Assembly (NCBI RefSeq): GCF_900094545.1
Contig: NZ_FMAH01000007.1
Location: forward strand, 62,001-126,000
Direction of reading: 5' to 3'
DNA: 64,000 nucleotides
Origin: Martinezella miluonensis
GTDB taxonomy: Bacteria; Pseudomonadota; Alphaproteobacteria; Rhizobiales; Rhizobiaceae
Numbering within the stretch: the stretch's first letter is position 1; each line of letters opens with the position of its first letter. A program made the position numbers and the translations under genes. Positions 25,091-34,253 of this stretch are shown here, piece by piece. Under the pieces are notes generated by a model. It saw only the letters and a program-made list of their open reading frames with translations. It was not told where the DNA came from and searched no databases.

Positions 25091-26581
25091 ATGACCAAGA
25101 TCAACAAGGCTGCCTGCATCGGCGGCGGCGTCATCGGCGGCGGATGGATCGCCCGCTTCCTGCTGGCGGGCATCGATGTCGATGTCTACGATCCGCATCC
25201 AGAGGCGAAACGCATCGTCGGCGAAGTGCTTGCCAATGCTGAAAAAGTCTATGCGATGCTGACCGGCGCACCGCTTCCGCCGCGCGGCAAGCTCACATTC
25301 CGGGACACGCTGGAAGCGGCCGTAGACGGTGCCGACTGGATCCAGGAAAGCGTGCCCGAGCGGCTTGATCTCAAGCGCAACGTGTTGACACAGATCGATG
25401 CGGCCGCACGGCCGGATGCCTTGATCGGCTCGTCCACTTCCGGGCTGCTGCCGACCGATCTGCAGCGCGACATGCGCCATCCCGAACGGCTCTTCGTCGC
25501 TCATCCCTACAATCCGGTCTATCTCCTACCGCTCGTCGAGATCGTCGGCGGCGAAAAGACCAGTGCTGCGACAATCCAGGCCGCCATGGACAGGCTGCCG
25601 CCGATCGGCATGAAGGGCGTGCATATCGCCAAGGAGATCGAGGCTTTTGTCGGCGACCGCCTGCTGGAAGCGCTCTGGCGCGAGGCGTTGTGGCTGATCA
25701 AGGACGATATCTGCACCGTCGAGACGCTGGACGATGTCATCCGCTATTCCTTCGGCCTGCGTTGGGCACAGATGGGGCTGTTCCAGACCTATCGCATCGC
25801 CGGCGGCGAAGCGGGCATGCGTCACTTCCTGGCGCAGTTCGGCCCCGCATTGCAGTGGAACTGGACAAAGCTGATGGACGTCGTCGATCTCGATGATGCC
25901 CTCGTCGAAAAGATCGGCCGGCAGTCGGACGAGCAGGCCGATGGCCTGTCGATCCGCGAACTGGAGCGCATCCGCGACGAAAACCTCGTTGGCATCCTCC
26001 AAAGCCTGAAGGGAAGCCACGGCGGCAAGGGCTGGGGCGCCGGCAAGCTGCTCAAGGATTTCGAGCAGCATCTTTGGTCGGCAGGCGGCGGCGAGAAGCA
26101 GGGCTTGGACATCGCAAAGCCGCTGCGTCTGATCGACACCAAGGTCAGCCCGGCCTGGGTCGACTACAATGGCCATATGACCGAGCATCGCTATCTGCAG
26201 GTGTTCGGCGACACCTCGGACGCGCTGCTGCGCCTGATCGGCGTCGATATGGACTATGTCGAGCGCGGCCACAGCTACTATACGGTGGAGACCCATATCC
26301 GGCATCTCGGCGAGGCCAAGCTTGGTCAGGCCATCCATTCGACTGCGCAGATCCTCGCGTCTGATGAAAAGCGGCTGCATGTTTTCCATGCGCTGCACGA
26401 CACAGTGAGCGGCGATGTCGTCGCCACCGCCGAACAGATGCTGCTGCATGTCGATGCCAAGGCGGGCAAGGCCACGGCCGCACCGGAGGAGGTGCTGGCC
26501 AAACTAAGGCCGATCGTTGCGGCGCATGCCGCTTTACCGATGCCGGAGGGAGCCGGCCGTCATGTGGGACAAAAACGCTAG
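25091..26581 (+). CDS. cdhAB: L-carnitine 3-dehydrogenase fused to betainyl-CoA thioesterase
   Basis: A 496-residue two-domain protein. Residues ~1-320 are a 3-hydroxyacyl-CoA-dehydrogenase-type enzyme with Rossmann motif CIGGGVIGGGWIARF, catalytic region FVAHPYNPVYLLPLVEI, and a C-terminal helical part (FSFGLRWAQMG-like). It would oxidise L-carnitine to 3-dehydrocarnitine with NAD+. Residues ~340-480 are a hotdog thioesterase with VDYNGHMTEHRYLQVF, suited to hydrolysing betainyl-CoA to glycine betaine. The same fusion is known in Sinorhizobium; other bacteria keep two genes. The fusion joins the steps either side of the CdhC reaction, whose gene is directly upstream. Confidence 0.92.
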   Translation: MTKINKAACIGGGVIGGGWIARFLLAGIDVDVYDPHPEAKRIVGEVLANAEKVYAMLTGAPLPPRGKLTFRDTLEAAVDGADWIQESVPERLDLKRNVLTQIDAAARPDALIGSSTSGLLPTDLQRDMRHPERLFVAHPYNPVYLLPLVEIVGGEKTSAATIQAAMDRLPPIGMKGVHIAKEIEAFVGDRLLEALWREALWLIKDDICTVETLDDVIRYSFGLRWAQMGLFQTYRIAGGEAGMRHFLAQFGPALQWNWTKLMDVVDLDDALVEKIGRQSDEQADGLSIRELERIRDENLVGILQSLKGSHGGKGWGAGKLLKDFEQHLWSAGGGEKQGLDIAKPLRLIDTKVSPAWVDYNGHMTEHRYLQVFGDTSDALLRLIGVDMDYVERGHSYYTVETHIRHLGEAKLGQAIHSTAQILASDEKRLHVFHALHDTVSGDVVATAEQMLLHVDAKAGKATAAPEEVLAKLRPIVAAHAALPMPEGAGRHVGQKR

Positions 26582-26593
26582 GGGGAAGCGATC

Positions 26594-27754
26594 GTGAATT
26601 TCGGACTCAGCGAAGAACAGGAAATGATCGTCAAGACGGTCCGGGACTTCGTGGAGACGGAGATCTATCCGCACGAGAACGAGGTCGAACGCACCGGTAT
26701 TGTGCCGCCGGATCTTGGGCAGGACATCAAGCGCAAATGCATCGAACTCGGCTTCTATGCCTGCGGCTTTCCTGAGGAGATCGGCGGCGCTGGCCTCGAT
26801 CATCTGACCTTCACGCTTGTGGAGCGGGAACTCGGCCGGGGCTCGATGGCACTGACAGTCTTCTTCGGCCGCCCCTCAGGCATTCTGATGGCCTGCGAAG
26901 GCGAGCAGCGCGAGCGTTATCTCCTGCCGGCCGTGCATGGCGAACGCATAGACGCGCTTGCCATCACCGAACCGGACGCCGGCTCCGACATGCGCGGCAT
27001 GAAATGCGCGGCACGGCAGGATGGCGATGACTTCGTGCTCAACGGCGCGAAGCATTTCATCTCGCATGCCGATGTCGCCGATTTCGTCATCGTCTTTGCC
27101 GCAACCGGCGAGGAAGACACTCACAGGGGTGTCAAGAAGAAGATCACCGCCTTCCTGGTCGATCGCGGCACGCCGGGGTTCGAGATCCTGAAGGGCTATG
27201 ACTCGGTCTCCCATCGCGGCTATCACAACTGCATCCTGAACTTCACCGATTGCCGCCTGCCGAAGTCGCAGGTGCTTGGCGAGGTGCATCGCGGCTTCGA
27301 TCTTGCCAATCAATGGCTCTACGGAACGCGGCTGACCGTCGCTGCGACCTGCGTCGGGCGAGCCCGCAGGGTCTTCGACCTTGCGCTGCCCTATGCCGCC
27401 GAGCGCAAGCAATTCGGCAAACCGATCGGTGCCAATCAGGGCGTGTCGTTCAAGCTTGCCGACATGATCACCGAAATTGACGCCGCCGACCTCCTGACAT
27501 TATCAGCGGCCTGGAAACTGGATGCCGGCATCCCGGCCAACCGCGAGATTGCGTCGGCCAAGCTCTATGCCTCGGAAATGCTTGCCCGCGTCACCGACGA
27601 AGCGATCCAGATCTTCGGCGGCATGGGATTGATGGACGACCTGCCGCTGGCCCGCTTCTGGCGTGACGCTCGCGTCGAGCGCATCTGGGACGGCACCTCG
27701 GAAATCCAGCGGCACATCATCAGCCGCGACCTGCTTCGGCCGTTCGGAGCATGA
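26594..27754 (+). CDS. Acyl-CoA dehydrogenase, CaiA-like
   Basis: A 386-residue FAD-dependent acyl-CoA dehydrogenase with the standard fold: MNFGLSEEQEMIVKTVRDF at the N-terminus, ALAITEPDAGSDMRGM (substrate/FAD loop), AAERKQFGKPIGANQGV, and RIWDGTSEIQRHI at the end. At the usual catalytic-base position (Glu in YEGT) it has Asp (WDGT). Start is GTG, with GGGGGAAG upstream. In this cluster it most likely oxidises gamma-butyrobetainyl-CoA to crotonobetainyl-CoA, the reverse sense of E. coli CaiA. Substrate is inferred from neighbours only. Confidence 0.85.
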   Translation: MNFGLSEEQEMIVKTVRDFVETEIYPHENEVERTGIVPPDLGQDIKRKCIELGFYACGFPEEIGGAGLDHLTFTLVERELGRGSMALTVFFGRPSGILMACEGEQRERYLLPAVHGERIDALAITEPDAGSDMRGMKCAARQDGDDFVLNGAKHFISHADVADFVIVFAATGEEDTHRGVKKKITAFLVDRGTPGFEILKGYDSVSHRGYHNCILNFTDCRLPKSQVLGEVHRGFDLANQWLYGTRLTVAATCVGRARRVFDLALPYAAERKQFGKPIGANQGVSFKLADMITEIDAADLLTLSAAWKLDAGIPANREIASAKLYASEMLARVTDEAIQIFGGMGLMDDLPLARFWRDARVERIWDGTSEIQRHIISRDLLRPFGA

Positions 27755-27758
27755 GCCC

Positions 27759-29816
27759 ATGACGCAGCGCTCGCTCGACCGTCTCATCCGACCCAGAACG
27801 ATCGCCGTCTTCGGCGGCCGCGAGGCGCGACGCGTCATCGAGCAATGCGATCTCATGGGATTTGCCGGCGAGATCTGGCCGGTGCATCCGACACAGGAAA
27901 GTGTCCTCGGCCGCCGTTGCTACCGGTCGGTCGCCGAACTGCCTGACGCGCCTGACGCCGCCTTCGTCGGCGTCAACAGGACGCTCACCGTCGATATCGT
28001 GCGCAATCTCTCCGAAAGGGGTGCCGGTGGTGCGGTCTGCTATGCCTCTGGCTTCAGCGAGGCGGTTGCGGAACTTGCGGATGGGGCGGATCTGCAGCGG
28101 GTTCTCGTCGAAGCCGCCGGCTCCATGCCGATCGTCGGGCCGAACTGCTACGGCATGATCAACGGTCTCGACGGCGCGCTGCTGTGGCCGGATCAGCATG
28201 GCATTGTGCGCAGCGAGCGCGGCGTTGCGATCCTCACCCAATCTTCGAATATCGCCATCAATCTCAGCATGCAGAGGCGCGGCCTGCCCATCAGCTATCT
28301 GATGACCGCGGGCAACCAGGCGCAGACCGGCCTGTCGGATCTCGCCCAAGCCGTTCTCGCGGATCCTCGCGTCACAGCGGTCGGCCTGCATATCGAAGGT
28401 TTCGGCGATATCAGGGCGCTGGAAGCTCTCGCAATGCGCGCCAGGGATTTGAAGAAACCCGTCGTCGCGCTGAAGGTCGGAAAATCCGAACAGGCGCAGC
28501 GCGCCACCGTTTCGCATACGGCCTCGCTCGCCGGCAGCGATGCGGTTGCAGACGCCGTTCTCAATCGCCTCGGCATCGGCCGTGTCACGACGCTGCCGGA
28601 GCTGATCGAGACGTTGAAACTTCTGCATGTCGCAGGCCCGCTTGAGAGCAACGCCATTTCCTCGATGAGCTGTTCGGGCGGCGAGGCCTCGCTGATGGCC
28701 GATGCCGCAGTCGGTCTCAATGTCGAGTTCCGCGCCCTGAAGGCCGAACAGCTGCCAGCGCTTCGCGCGAGCCTCGGCCAGATGGTGACGCTTTCCAATC
28801 CGCTCGACTACCACACCTTCGTCTGGGGCGATCTTGAGCGGCAGACGGAAGCCTTTAGCGCCATGTTCGCCGGCGGCTATGCCCTCAATCTCCTCGTTCT
28901 CGACTTTCCGCGCGAGGATCGCTGCGACGGCGCGGACTGGATGATCACCGTTTCGGCCGTCGCCGCCGCCGCAAGGCAAACAGGTTCCCGCGCCGGCATT
29001 CTGGCGACGCTGCCCGAAAACATGCCGGAAGCCATCGCCCAGCAATTGATCGAAGCCGGCATCGTGCCGCTCTGCGGCATCAGCGAGGCCTTGGCGGCAG
29101 CAGACATTGCCAGCGGGATCGCCGACGCCTGGGAGAGACCGCAACCATTGCCGCTCCTCAGCACGCGGACCGAAGCGGGCGAAATGGAAACGCTGAGCGA
29201 GGCTGCGGCCAAGGCCGAGCTCGCAGCCGCAGGCCTTATAGTCCCGCGTGGCAAGACCGCCGCTACGGCGAGCGAGGCGGCCGACTGCGCAGAGCAGCTC
29301 GGCTTCCCGGTCGCGCTCAAGGCGCTCGGTGTCGAGCACAAGTCCGATGTCGGTGCCGTCAAACTCAACCTATGGGATAGGAATGGCGTCCGAGATGCGG
29401 CGGAGAGCATGAGCCATGTCGCTCGCGGATTTCTCGTCGAACGCATGGTCGATCGCCCTCTTGCGGAATTGATCGTCGGAGCGGTCCGCGATCCGGTCGT
29501 CGGCTTGACCCTGACGGTCGGTGCAGGCGGAATCCTCGTGGAATTGCTTGAAGATTCCGTCGTTTTGCCGCTTCCGGTCACGAAAGCCGAGGTCATGGAC
29601 CGGATTTCGCGGCTCAAAGTCCGTAAGCTGATAGAAGGTTATCGCGGCAATGCGGGAAGCAGTCTTGAAATGGTTGCCGATGCCGTCGTATCAACGGCAG
29701 AATATGTCGTAAAGAATGCCGCACGGCTAGAGGAACTGGACATTAATCCATTGATGGTTCTACCAGAATCCCGCGGCGTCGTGGCCGCGGATGCTCTCAT
29801 CCGGCGAAGGAGGTAG
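27759..29816 (+). CDS. ADP-forming acyl-CoA synthetase (acetate--CoA ligase family)
   Basis: A 685-residue single-chain NDP-forming ligase. The N-terminal CoA-binding domain (RPRTIAVFGGREARR) is followed by succinyl-CoA-synthetase-like domains. The phosphorylatable His is in SHTASLAGSDAV (His253). An ATP-grasp domain ends the protein (FPVALKALGVEHKSDVGAV, then LEELDINPLMVL). Both halves, alpha and beta, are fused, as in the bacterial form. It lies 4 bases after the acyl-CoA dehydrogenase. In CaiABCD systems activation is by an AMP-forming ligase (CaiC) and a CoA transferase (CaiB); neither is present, so this enzyme probably charges gamma-butyrobetaine or carnitine. Confidence 0.87.
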   Translation: MTQRSLDRLIRPRTIAVFGGREARRVIEQCDLMGFAGEIWPVHPTQESVLGRRCYRSVAELPDAPDAAFVGVNRTLTVDIVRNLSERGAGGAVCYASGFSEAVAELADGADLQRVLVEAAGSMPIVGPNCYGMINGLDGALLWPDQHGIVRSERGVAILTQSSNIAINLSMQRRGLPISYLMTAGNQAQTGLSDLAQAVLADPRVTAVGLHIEGFGDIRALEALAMRARDLKKPVVALKVGKSEQAQRATVSHTASLAGSDAVADAVLNRLGIGRVTTLPELIETLKLLHVAGPLESNAISSMSCSGGEASLMADAAVGLNVEFRALKAEQLPALRASLGQMVTLSNPLDYHTFVWGDLERQTEAFSAMFAGGYALNLLVLDFPREDRCDGADWMITVSAVAAAARQTGSRAGILATLPENMPEAIAQQLIEAGIVPLCGISEALAAADIASGIADAWERPQPLPLLSTRTEAGEMETLSEAAAKAELAAAGLIVPRGKTAATASEAADCAEQLGFPVALKALGVEHKSDVGAVKLNLWDRNGVRDAAESMSHVARGFLVERMVDRPLAELIVGAVRDPVVGLTLTVGAGGILVELLEDSVVLPLPVTKAEVMDRISRLKVRKLIEGYRGNAGSSLEMVADAVVSTAEYVVKNAARLEELDINPLMVLPESRGVVAADALIRRRR

Positions 29817-29822
29817 CAGAAG

Positions 29823-30605
29823 TTGCAAGACCCCATTCGCACCCGAAGCGACAACGGTATTCTTGAGGTCATCATTAACAGGCCGAAGGCGAATGCCATC
29901 GACTTGGCGACGAGCCGCAATATGGGGCTGATCTTTCGCGACTTCCGCGACAACCCGGATCTGCGTGTCGCCATCATCACCGGTGCGGGCGAGAAATTCT
30001 TTTCCGCCGGCTGGGATTTGAAGGCTGCGGCAGCCGGCGACGCGGTTGACGGCGATTACGGTGTTGGCGGCTTTGGCGGTCTGCAGGAGTTGCGCGATCT
30101 CAACAAGCCTGTCATCTGCGCCGTCAACGGCATCTGTTGCGGTGGCGGCCTGGAGATTGCGCTTTCCACCGATCTGATTATCGCCGCCCCGCACGCCACC
30201 TTCGCGCTGCCGGAAATCCGCTCCGGTACGGTGGCAGATGCTGCGTCGATCAAATTGCCGAAGCGCATCCCCTATCACATTGCGATGGACATGCTGCTGA
30301 CCGGTCGCTGGCTTAATGTCGAGGAGGCGCATCGCTGGGGCTTCGTCAACGAGATCGTCGTGGCCGACAAGCTGATGGACAGGGCGTGGGAACTGGCCCG
30401 CCTGCTCGCCAGCGGCCCGCCGCTCGTCTACGCTGCCATCAAGGAAATCGTCAGGGAAGCGGAGGGAACGACGTTTCAGACTGCCATGAACAAGATCACC
30501 AAACGGCAGTTTGCGACAGTCGATGTCCTCTATTCGAGCGAAGATCAATTGGAAGGCGCGCGGGCATTCGCCGAAAAGCGTGCCCCAATCTGGAAAGGAA
30601 AGTGA
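29823..30605 (+). CDS. Enoyl-CoA hydratase/isomerase family, CaiD-like crotonobetainyl-CoA hydratase
   Basis: A 260-residue crotonase-fold protein. The oxyanion-hole motifs are AGEKFFSAGWDLKA and NGICCGGGLEIAL. The active-site strand ATFALPEIRSGTVADAASIK and LPKRIPYHIAMDMLLTGRW, then EEAHRWGFVNEIV, closely follow the layout of E. coli CaiD. It would hydrate crotonobetainyl-CoA to carnitinyl-CoA. Start is TTG at 29823, with AAGGAGG 9 bases upstream; no ATG or GTG fits. It lies 6 bases after the ADP-forming ligase, so it is translationally linked. Confidence 0.85.
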   Translation: MQDPIRTRSDNGILEVIINRPKANAIDLATSRNMGLIFRDFRDNPDLRVAIITGAGEKFFSAGWDLKAAAAGDAVDGDYGVGGFGGLQELRDLNKPVICAVNGICCGGGLEIALSTDLIIAAPHATFALPEIRSGTVADAASIKLPKRIPYHIAMDMLLTGRWLNVEEAHRWGFVNEIVVADKLMDRAWELARLLASGPPLVYAAIKEIVREAEGTTFQTAMNKITKRQFATVDVLYSSEDQLEGARAFAEKRAPIWKGK

Positions 30606-30735
30606 GAGGCGGCGGCAACCGCTGCATTTTCCCGCATGGTCGCGGGCATCAGGCTTCAGGCGGAAGAGGAAACCGCTTCTTGAAGCACGCTGCCCGAGAA
30701 TTCTGTCAACATGACAAAAAAGAAGGAACAGGGGA

Positions 30736-32325
30736 ATGAACGACTACACGAAATATCTGGCAAGCCGTGTGACTTCGGGCGGGCTTAGCCGCCGCGAATT
30801 CATGGGACGCGCAATGGCAGCCGGCGTGACTTTGGCACTCGCCGACAAACTCTTTACCGAAAGCGCAATGGCGGCCGAGCCGAAGCGCGGCGGGCATCTG
30901 AAGCTTGGCCTCGAAGGCGGTGCTGCGACCGACTCCAAGGACCCGGCGAAATTCCTGTCTCAGGTCATGTTCTGCATCGGCCGCTGCTGGGGCGACATGC
31001 TGGTGGAATCCCATCCGCTGACCGGTGCCGCCGTTCCTGCATTGGCCGAATCCTGGGAACCGTCGAAGGATGCCGCCACTTGGACCTTCAAGATCCGCAA
31101 GGGCGTCAAATTCCACAACGGCAAGGAGCTGACGATCGACGACGTCGTCGCCACGCTCAAGCGCCACACAGATACAAAATCGGAATCCGGCGCGCTCGGC
31201 GTCATGAAGTCGATCAAGGACATCAAGGCTGATGGCGGCAATCTCGTCCTGACGCTGACCGAAGGCAACGCCGACATGCCGTTGCTCCTGACCGACTATC
31301 ACCTCGTCATCCAGCCGAATGGCGGCTATGACGATCCGCTCGCGTCGATCGGCACCGGCCCCTACAAGATGGTCAGCTTCGAGCCTGGCGTGCGCGCCAC
31401 GCTCGAGCGCAACAAGGACGACTGGCGCACCGATCGCGGCTTTGTCGACAGCGTCGAAATCATCTGCATGAACGATGCGACGGCTCGTATCGCCGCCCTG
31501 TCGTCCGGCCAAGTCCACTACATCAACCGCGTCGATCCGAAGACCGTCGATCTTCTGAAACGCGCGCCGACTGTCGAGATCCTGTCCACCGCCGGCCGCG
31601 GCCACTACGTCTTCATCATGCATTGCGACAAGGCGCCCTTCGACAACAACGATCTGCGCCTGGCCCTCAAATACGCCATGGACCGCGAGACCATGGTCAA
31701 GAAGATCCTCGGCGGCTACGGCAAGGTCGGCAACGATTTCCCGATCAACAGCACCTACGCACTCTTCCCCGAAGGCATCGAGCAGCGCACCTACGATCCG
31801 GACAAAGCCTCCTTCCACTACAAGAAATCAGGTCATAGCGGATCGGTATTGCTTCGCACCTCCGAAGTCGCCTTCCCCGGCGCCGTCGATGCGGCCGTTC
31901 TCTATCAGGAAAGCTGCAAAAAGGCGGGGATCACCATCGAGGTCAAGCGCGAGCCGGGTGACGGCTACTGGACCAACGTCTGGAACGTCCAGCCCTTCTC
32001 CACATCCTACTGGGGCGGGCGGCCGACGCAGGATCAGATGTATTCCACCGCCTATCTGTCGACGGCGGACTGGAACGACACGCGCTTCAAGCGCCCGGAC
32101 TTCGATAAGCTTCTGCTACAGGCCCGTTCAGAACTGGACGAAGCCAAGCGCAAGGAGCTTTACCGCGCCATGGCGATGATGGTGCGCGACGAAGGCGGCG
32201 TCATCCTGCCGATGTTCAACGATTTCGTGAACGCCTCCACCAAGCAGGTGAAGGGCTACGTCCACGATATCGGCAACGACATGTCGAACGGCTACGTCGC
32301 GACCCGCGTCTGGCTGGACGCCTGA
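30736..32325 (+). CDS. ABC transporter substrate-binding protein, family 5, Tat-exported
   Basis: A 529-residue periplasmic binding protein with a twin-arginine signal (LSRREFMGRAMAAGVTLALA, ending AMAA). Family-5 features are KRGGHLKLGLEGG, TWTFKIRKGVKFHNGKELT and NDLRLALKYAMDRETMVKKI. It is followed by two permeases and a double ATPase. Position directly after the carnitine/betaine genes suggests it binds gamma-butyrobetaine, carnitine or a related compound or conjugate. A second binding protein at 38345-39925 is a close paralogue with the same Tat signal. Confidence 0.92.
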   Translation: MNDYTKYLASRVTSGGLSRREFMGRAMAAGVTLALADKLFTESAMAAEPKRGGHLKLGLEGGAATDSKDPAKFLSQVMFCIGRCWGDMLVESHPLTGAAVPALAESWEPSKDAATWTFKIRKGVKFHNGKELTIDDVVATLKRHTDTKSESGALGVMKSIKDIKADGGNLVLTLTEGNADMPLLLTDYHLVIQPNGGYDDPLASIGTGPYKMVSFEPGVRATLERNKDDWRTDRGFVDSVEIICMNDATARIAALSSGQVHYINRVDPKTVDLLKRAPTVEILSTAGRGHYVFIMHCDKAPFDNNDLRLALKYAMDRETMVKKILGGYGKVGNDFPINSTYALFPEGIEQRTYDPDKASFHYKKSGHSGSVLLRTSEVAFPGAVDAAVLYQESCKKAGITIEVKREPGDGYWTNVWNVQPFSTSYWGGRPTQDQMYSTAYLSTADWNDTRFKRPDFDKLLLQARSELDEAKRKELYRAMAMMVRDEGGVILPMFNDFVNASTKQVKGYVHDIGNDMSNGYVATRVWLDA

Positions 32326-32367
32326 TGCCCGAACCGGGCGAATAGGCCCTCATCTCAGAGGAAGCCG

Positions 32368-32392
32368 GGACCGCGGATGAATTTCGCGGTCC
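32368..32392. other. Hairpin between binding-protein and permease genes
   Basis: GGACCGCG (32368-32375) and CGCGGTCC (32385-32392) form a perfect 8-bp stem with a 9-base loop in the ~96-base gap after the binding-protein stop. A smaller GCCCG/CGGGC hairpin precedes it. The ATG at 32377 falls in the loop, one reason to place the permease start downstream. Its likely role is mRNA 3'-end protection or partial termination. Confidence 0.55.
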
Positions 32393-32421
32393 TCCTGACG
32401 TTTAAGCGCGAGGCATCGGCC

Positions 32422-33429
32422 ATGTCCAATTCACCCCCCGGAACCGTTTTGCCCGGGCTGAGGTTCAAGCAGCGTTTTCCGCTGCTGTCCCTCATCATCG
32501 AGCGTTGCCTGCTCAGCATCGTCCTGCTGTTTGCAGTCTCCATCCTGATCTTCGGCGGGCTCGAGGCCCTGCCCGGCGATTTTGCCACCACCTATCTTGG
32601 CCAGTCGGCCACTCCACAGGCGGTCGCCAATATCCGTCAAGAGCTCGGCCTCAACCGCCCCGTCGTCACCCGCTATGTGGAATGGCTCGGTCACGCGGTG
32701 CAAGGCGATTTCGGCACCTCGTGGGCCAGCAAGAATTCCGTCAGCGAGCAGATCGGCAAGCGGCTCGGCAATTCGCTGTTTCTGGCCGGCTTTGCCGCCT
32801 TGATCTCGGTGCCGCTGGCCGTCTGCCTGGGCATGCTGGCCGTCCATTTCAGGAACCGCATGCCGGACAAGATCATCAACGTTATCTCGCTGGCCGCGAT
32901 CTCCCTGCCGGAATTTTTTATCGGTTATCTCCTCATCATGTTCTTTTCCGTCAAACTCGGAGTCGCGACCTTTCCCGCGACGGTCTTCGACGGCATGGGC
33001 TTCCTCGATCGGTTGAAGGCGATCGCGCTGCCGACGGCCACCCTGGTTCTGGTCGTGCTTGCACATATGATGCGCATGACGCGGGCGGCCATTCTTTCCG
33101 TCATGTCGTCGGCCTATATGGAAACGGCTGAACTGAAGGGGCTGTCCGCCTTCCGCGCCATCGTCAAGCATGCCGCGCCCAATGCGCTGGCGCCGATCAT
33201 CAACGTCATCGCGCTGAACCTTGCCTATCTCATCGTCGGCGTCGTCGTCGTCGAAGTGGTCTTCGTCTATCCCGGCATGGGCCAGTACATGGTCGATGCG
33301 GTAACGGTTCGCGACATGCCTGTCGTCCAGGCCTGCGGTCTGATCTTCGCCGCCGTTTACATCTTCCTCAACATGACGGCCGATATTCTCGCCATCGTCG
33401 CCAACCCGCGTCTGAGGCATCCACGATGA
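32422..33429 (+). CDS. ABC transporter permease, DppB-like
   Basis: A 335-residue permease. The first membrane helix is at ~28-50, followed by EALPGDFATTYLGQSATPQA and the periplasmic loop (VANIRQELGLNRPVVTRYVE). The EAA loop is YMETAELKGLSAFRAIVKHA and the C-terminus has VFVYPGMGQYMVDAV. I place the start at 32422 (CGAGG 8 bases upstream); an ATG at 32377 lies inside a hairpin loop. It overlaps the next permease by 4 bases. Confidence 0.92.
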   Translation: MSNSPPGTVLPGLRFKQRFPLLSLIIERCLLSIVLLFAVSILIFGGLEALPGDFATTYLGQSATPQAVANIRQELGLNRPVVTRYVEWLGHAVQGDFGTSWASKNSVSEQIGKRLGNSLFLAGFAALISVPLAVCLGMLAVHFRNRMPDKIINVISLAAISLPEFFIGYLLIMFFSVKLGVATFPATVFDGMGFLDRLKAIALPTATLVLVVLAHMMRMTRAAILSVMSSAYMETAELKGLSAFRAIVKHAAPNALAPIINVIALNLAYLIVGVVVVEVVFVYPGMGQYMVDAVTVRDMPVVQACGLIFAAVYIFLNMTADILAIVANPRLRHPR

Positions 33430-34253
33430 GATTAAGAGATATCCCCATCGCCGCCTGGATCGGCATCATCGGCATCCTGCTCGCCTTCATCTGCGCGATC
33501 TTCGCCCCCTGGATCGCCCCCTTTGGCGAAACCGAGGTTGTCGGCAATGTCTGGCAGCCCGCCGACGCGCAATACTTCTTCGGCCTCGACAATCTCGGCC
33601 GCGATATCCTGTCGCGTCTCATCTACGGCACCCGCACGACTCTGTTCGTCGCGCTAACGGCAACGATCATTTCCTTCTCGCTCGGCATTATCCTGAGCTT
33701 TACCGCCGCCGTCTCGCGCGGGTTGATAGACACTGTCTTTTCGCGCTTCAACGATTTGATGATGTCGATCCCGACGCTGATCTTCGCGCTCGTCGTGCTC
33801 GCCGTCCTGCCGCAGAACCTGATTGTGCTGATCCTCGTCATGGCCATACTCGACTCCACCCGCGTCTATCGCCTCGGCCGCGCCGTGGCGCTCGATGTCG
33901 CGGTCATGGAATTCGTCGAGGCCGCCAAGCTTCGCGGCGAAGGCAAGATCTGGATCATCTTTCGCGAGATCCTGCCGAATACGCTGTCGCCATTGCTGGC
34001 AGAATTCGGGCTGCGCTTTGCCTTCTCGATCCTGTTTCTCTCCACCTTGTCGTTCCTCGGTCTCGGCATCCAGCCGCCGTCGGCCGACTGGGGCGGCATG
34101 GTCAAGGACAACAAGGACGGCATCATCTTCGGCATTTCCGCCGCACTCGTGCCGGGTTCCGCCATCGCGGCGCTGGCGATCTGTGTCAATCTGGTGGTCG
34201 ACTGGCTTTTAAGGCGCACCTCCAGCCTCAAGGGAGGGCGTGGCGATGCCTGA
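33426..34253 (+). CDS. ABC transporter permease, DppC-like
   Basis: A 275-residue permease with FFGLDNLGRDILSRLIYGTR (the DppC signature after the first helix) and EAA loop FVEAAKLRGEGKIWIIFREI, then LSFLGLGIQPPSADWGGMV near the C-terminus. It starts in an ATGA overlap with the DppB-like gene and its end overlaps the ATPase gene by 8 bases, so the transporter genes are translationally coupled. Confidence 0.93.
   Translation: MRLRDIPIAAWIGIIGILLAFICAIFAPWIAPFGETEVVGNVWQPADAQYFFGLDNLGRDILSRLIYGTRTTLFVALTATIISFSLGIILSFTAAVSRGLIDTVFSRFNDLMMSIPTLIFALVVLAVLPQNLIVLILVMAILDSTRVYRLGRAVALDVAVMEFVEAAKLRGEGKIWIIFREILPNTLSPLLAEFGLRFAFSILFLSTLSFLGLGIQPPSADWGGMVKDNKDGIIFGISAALVPGSAIAALAICVNLVVDWLLRRTSSLKGGRGDA

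Noticed and set aside
32377-32421. Earlier ATG for the DppB-like permease
   Set aside because: It sits in the loop of a strong hairpin and adds a non-hydrophobic tail. The ATG at 32422 has a better ribosome site.
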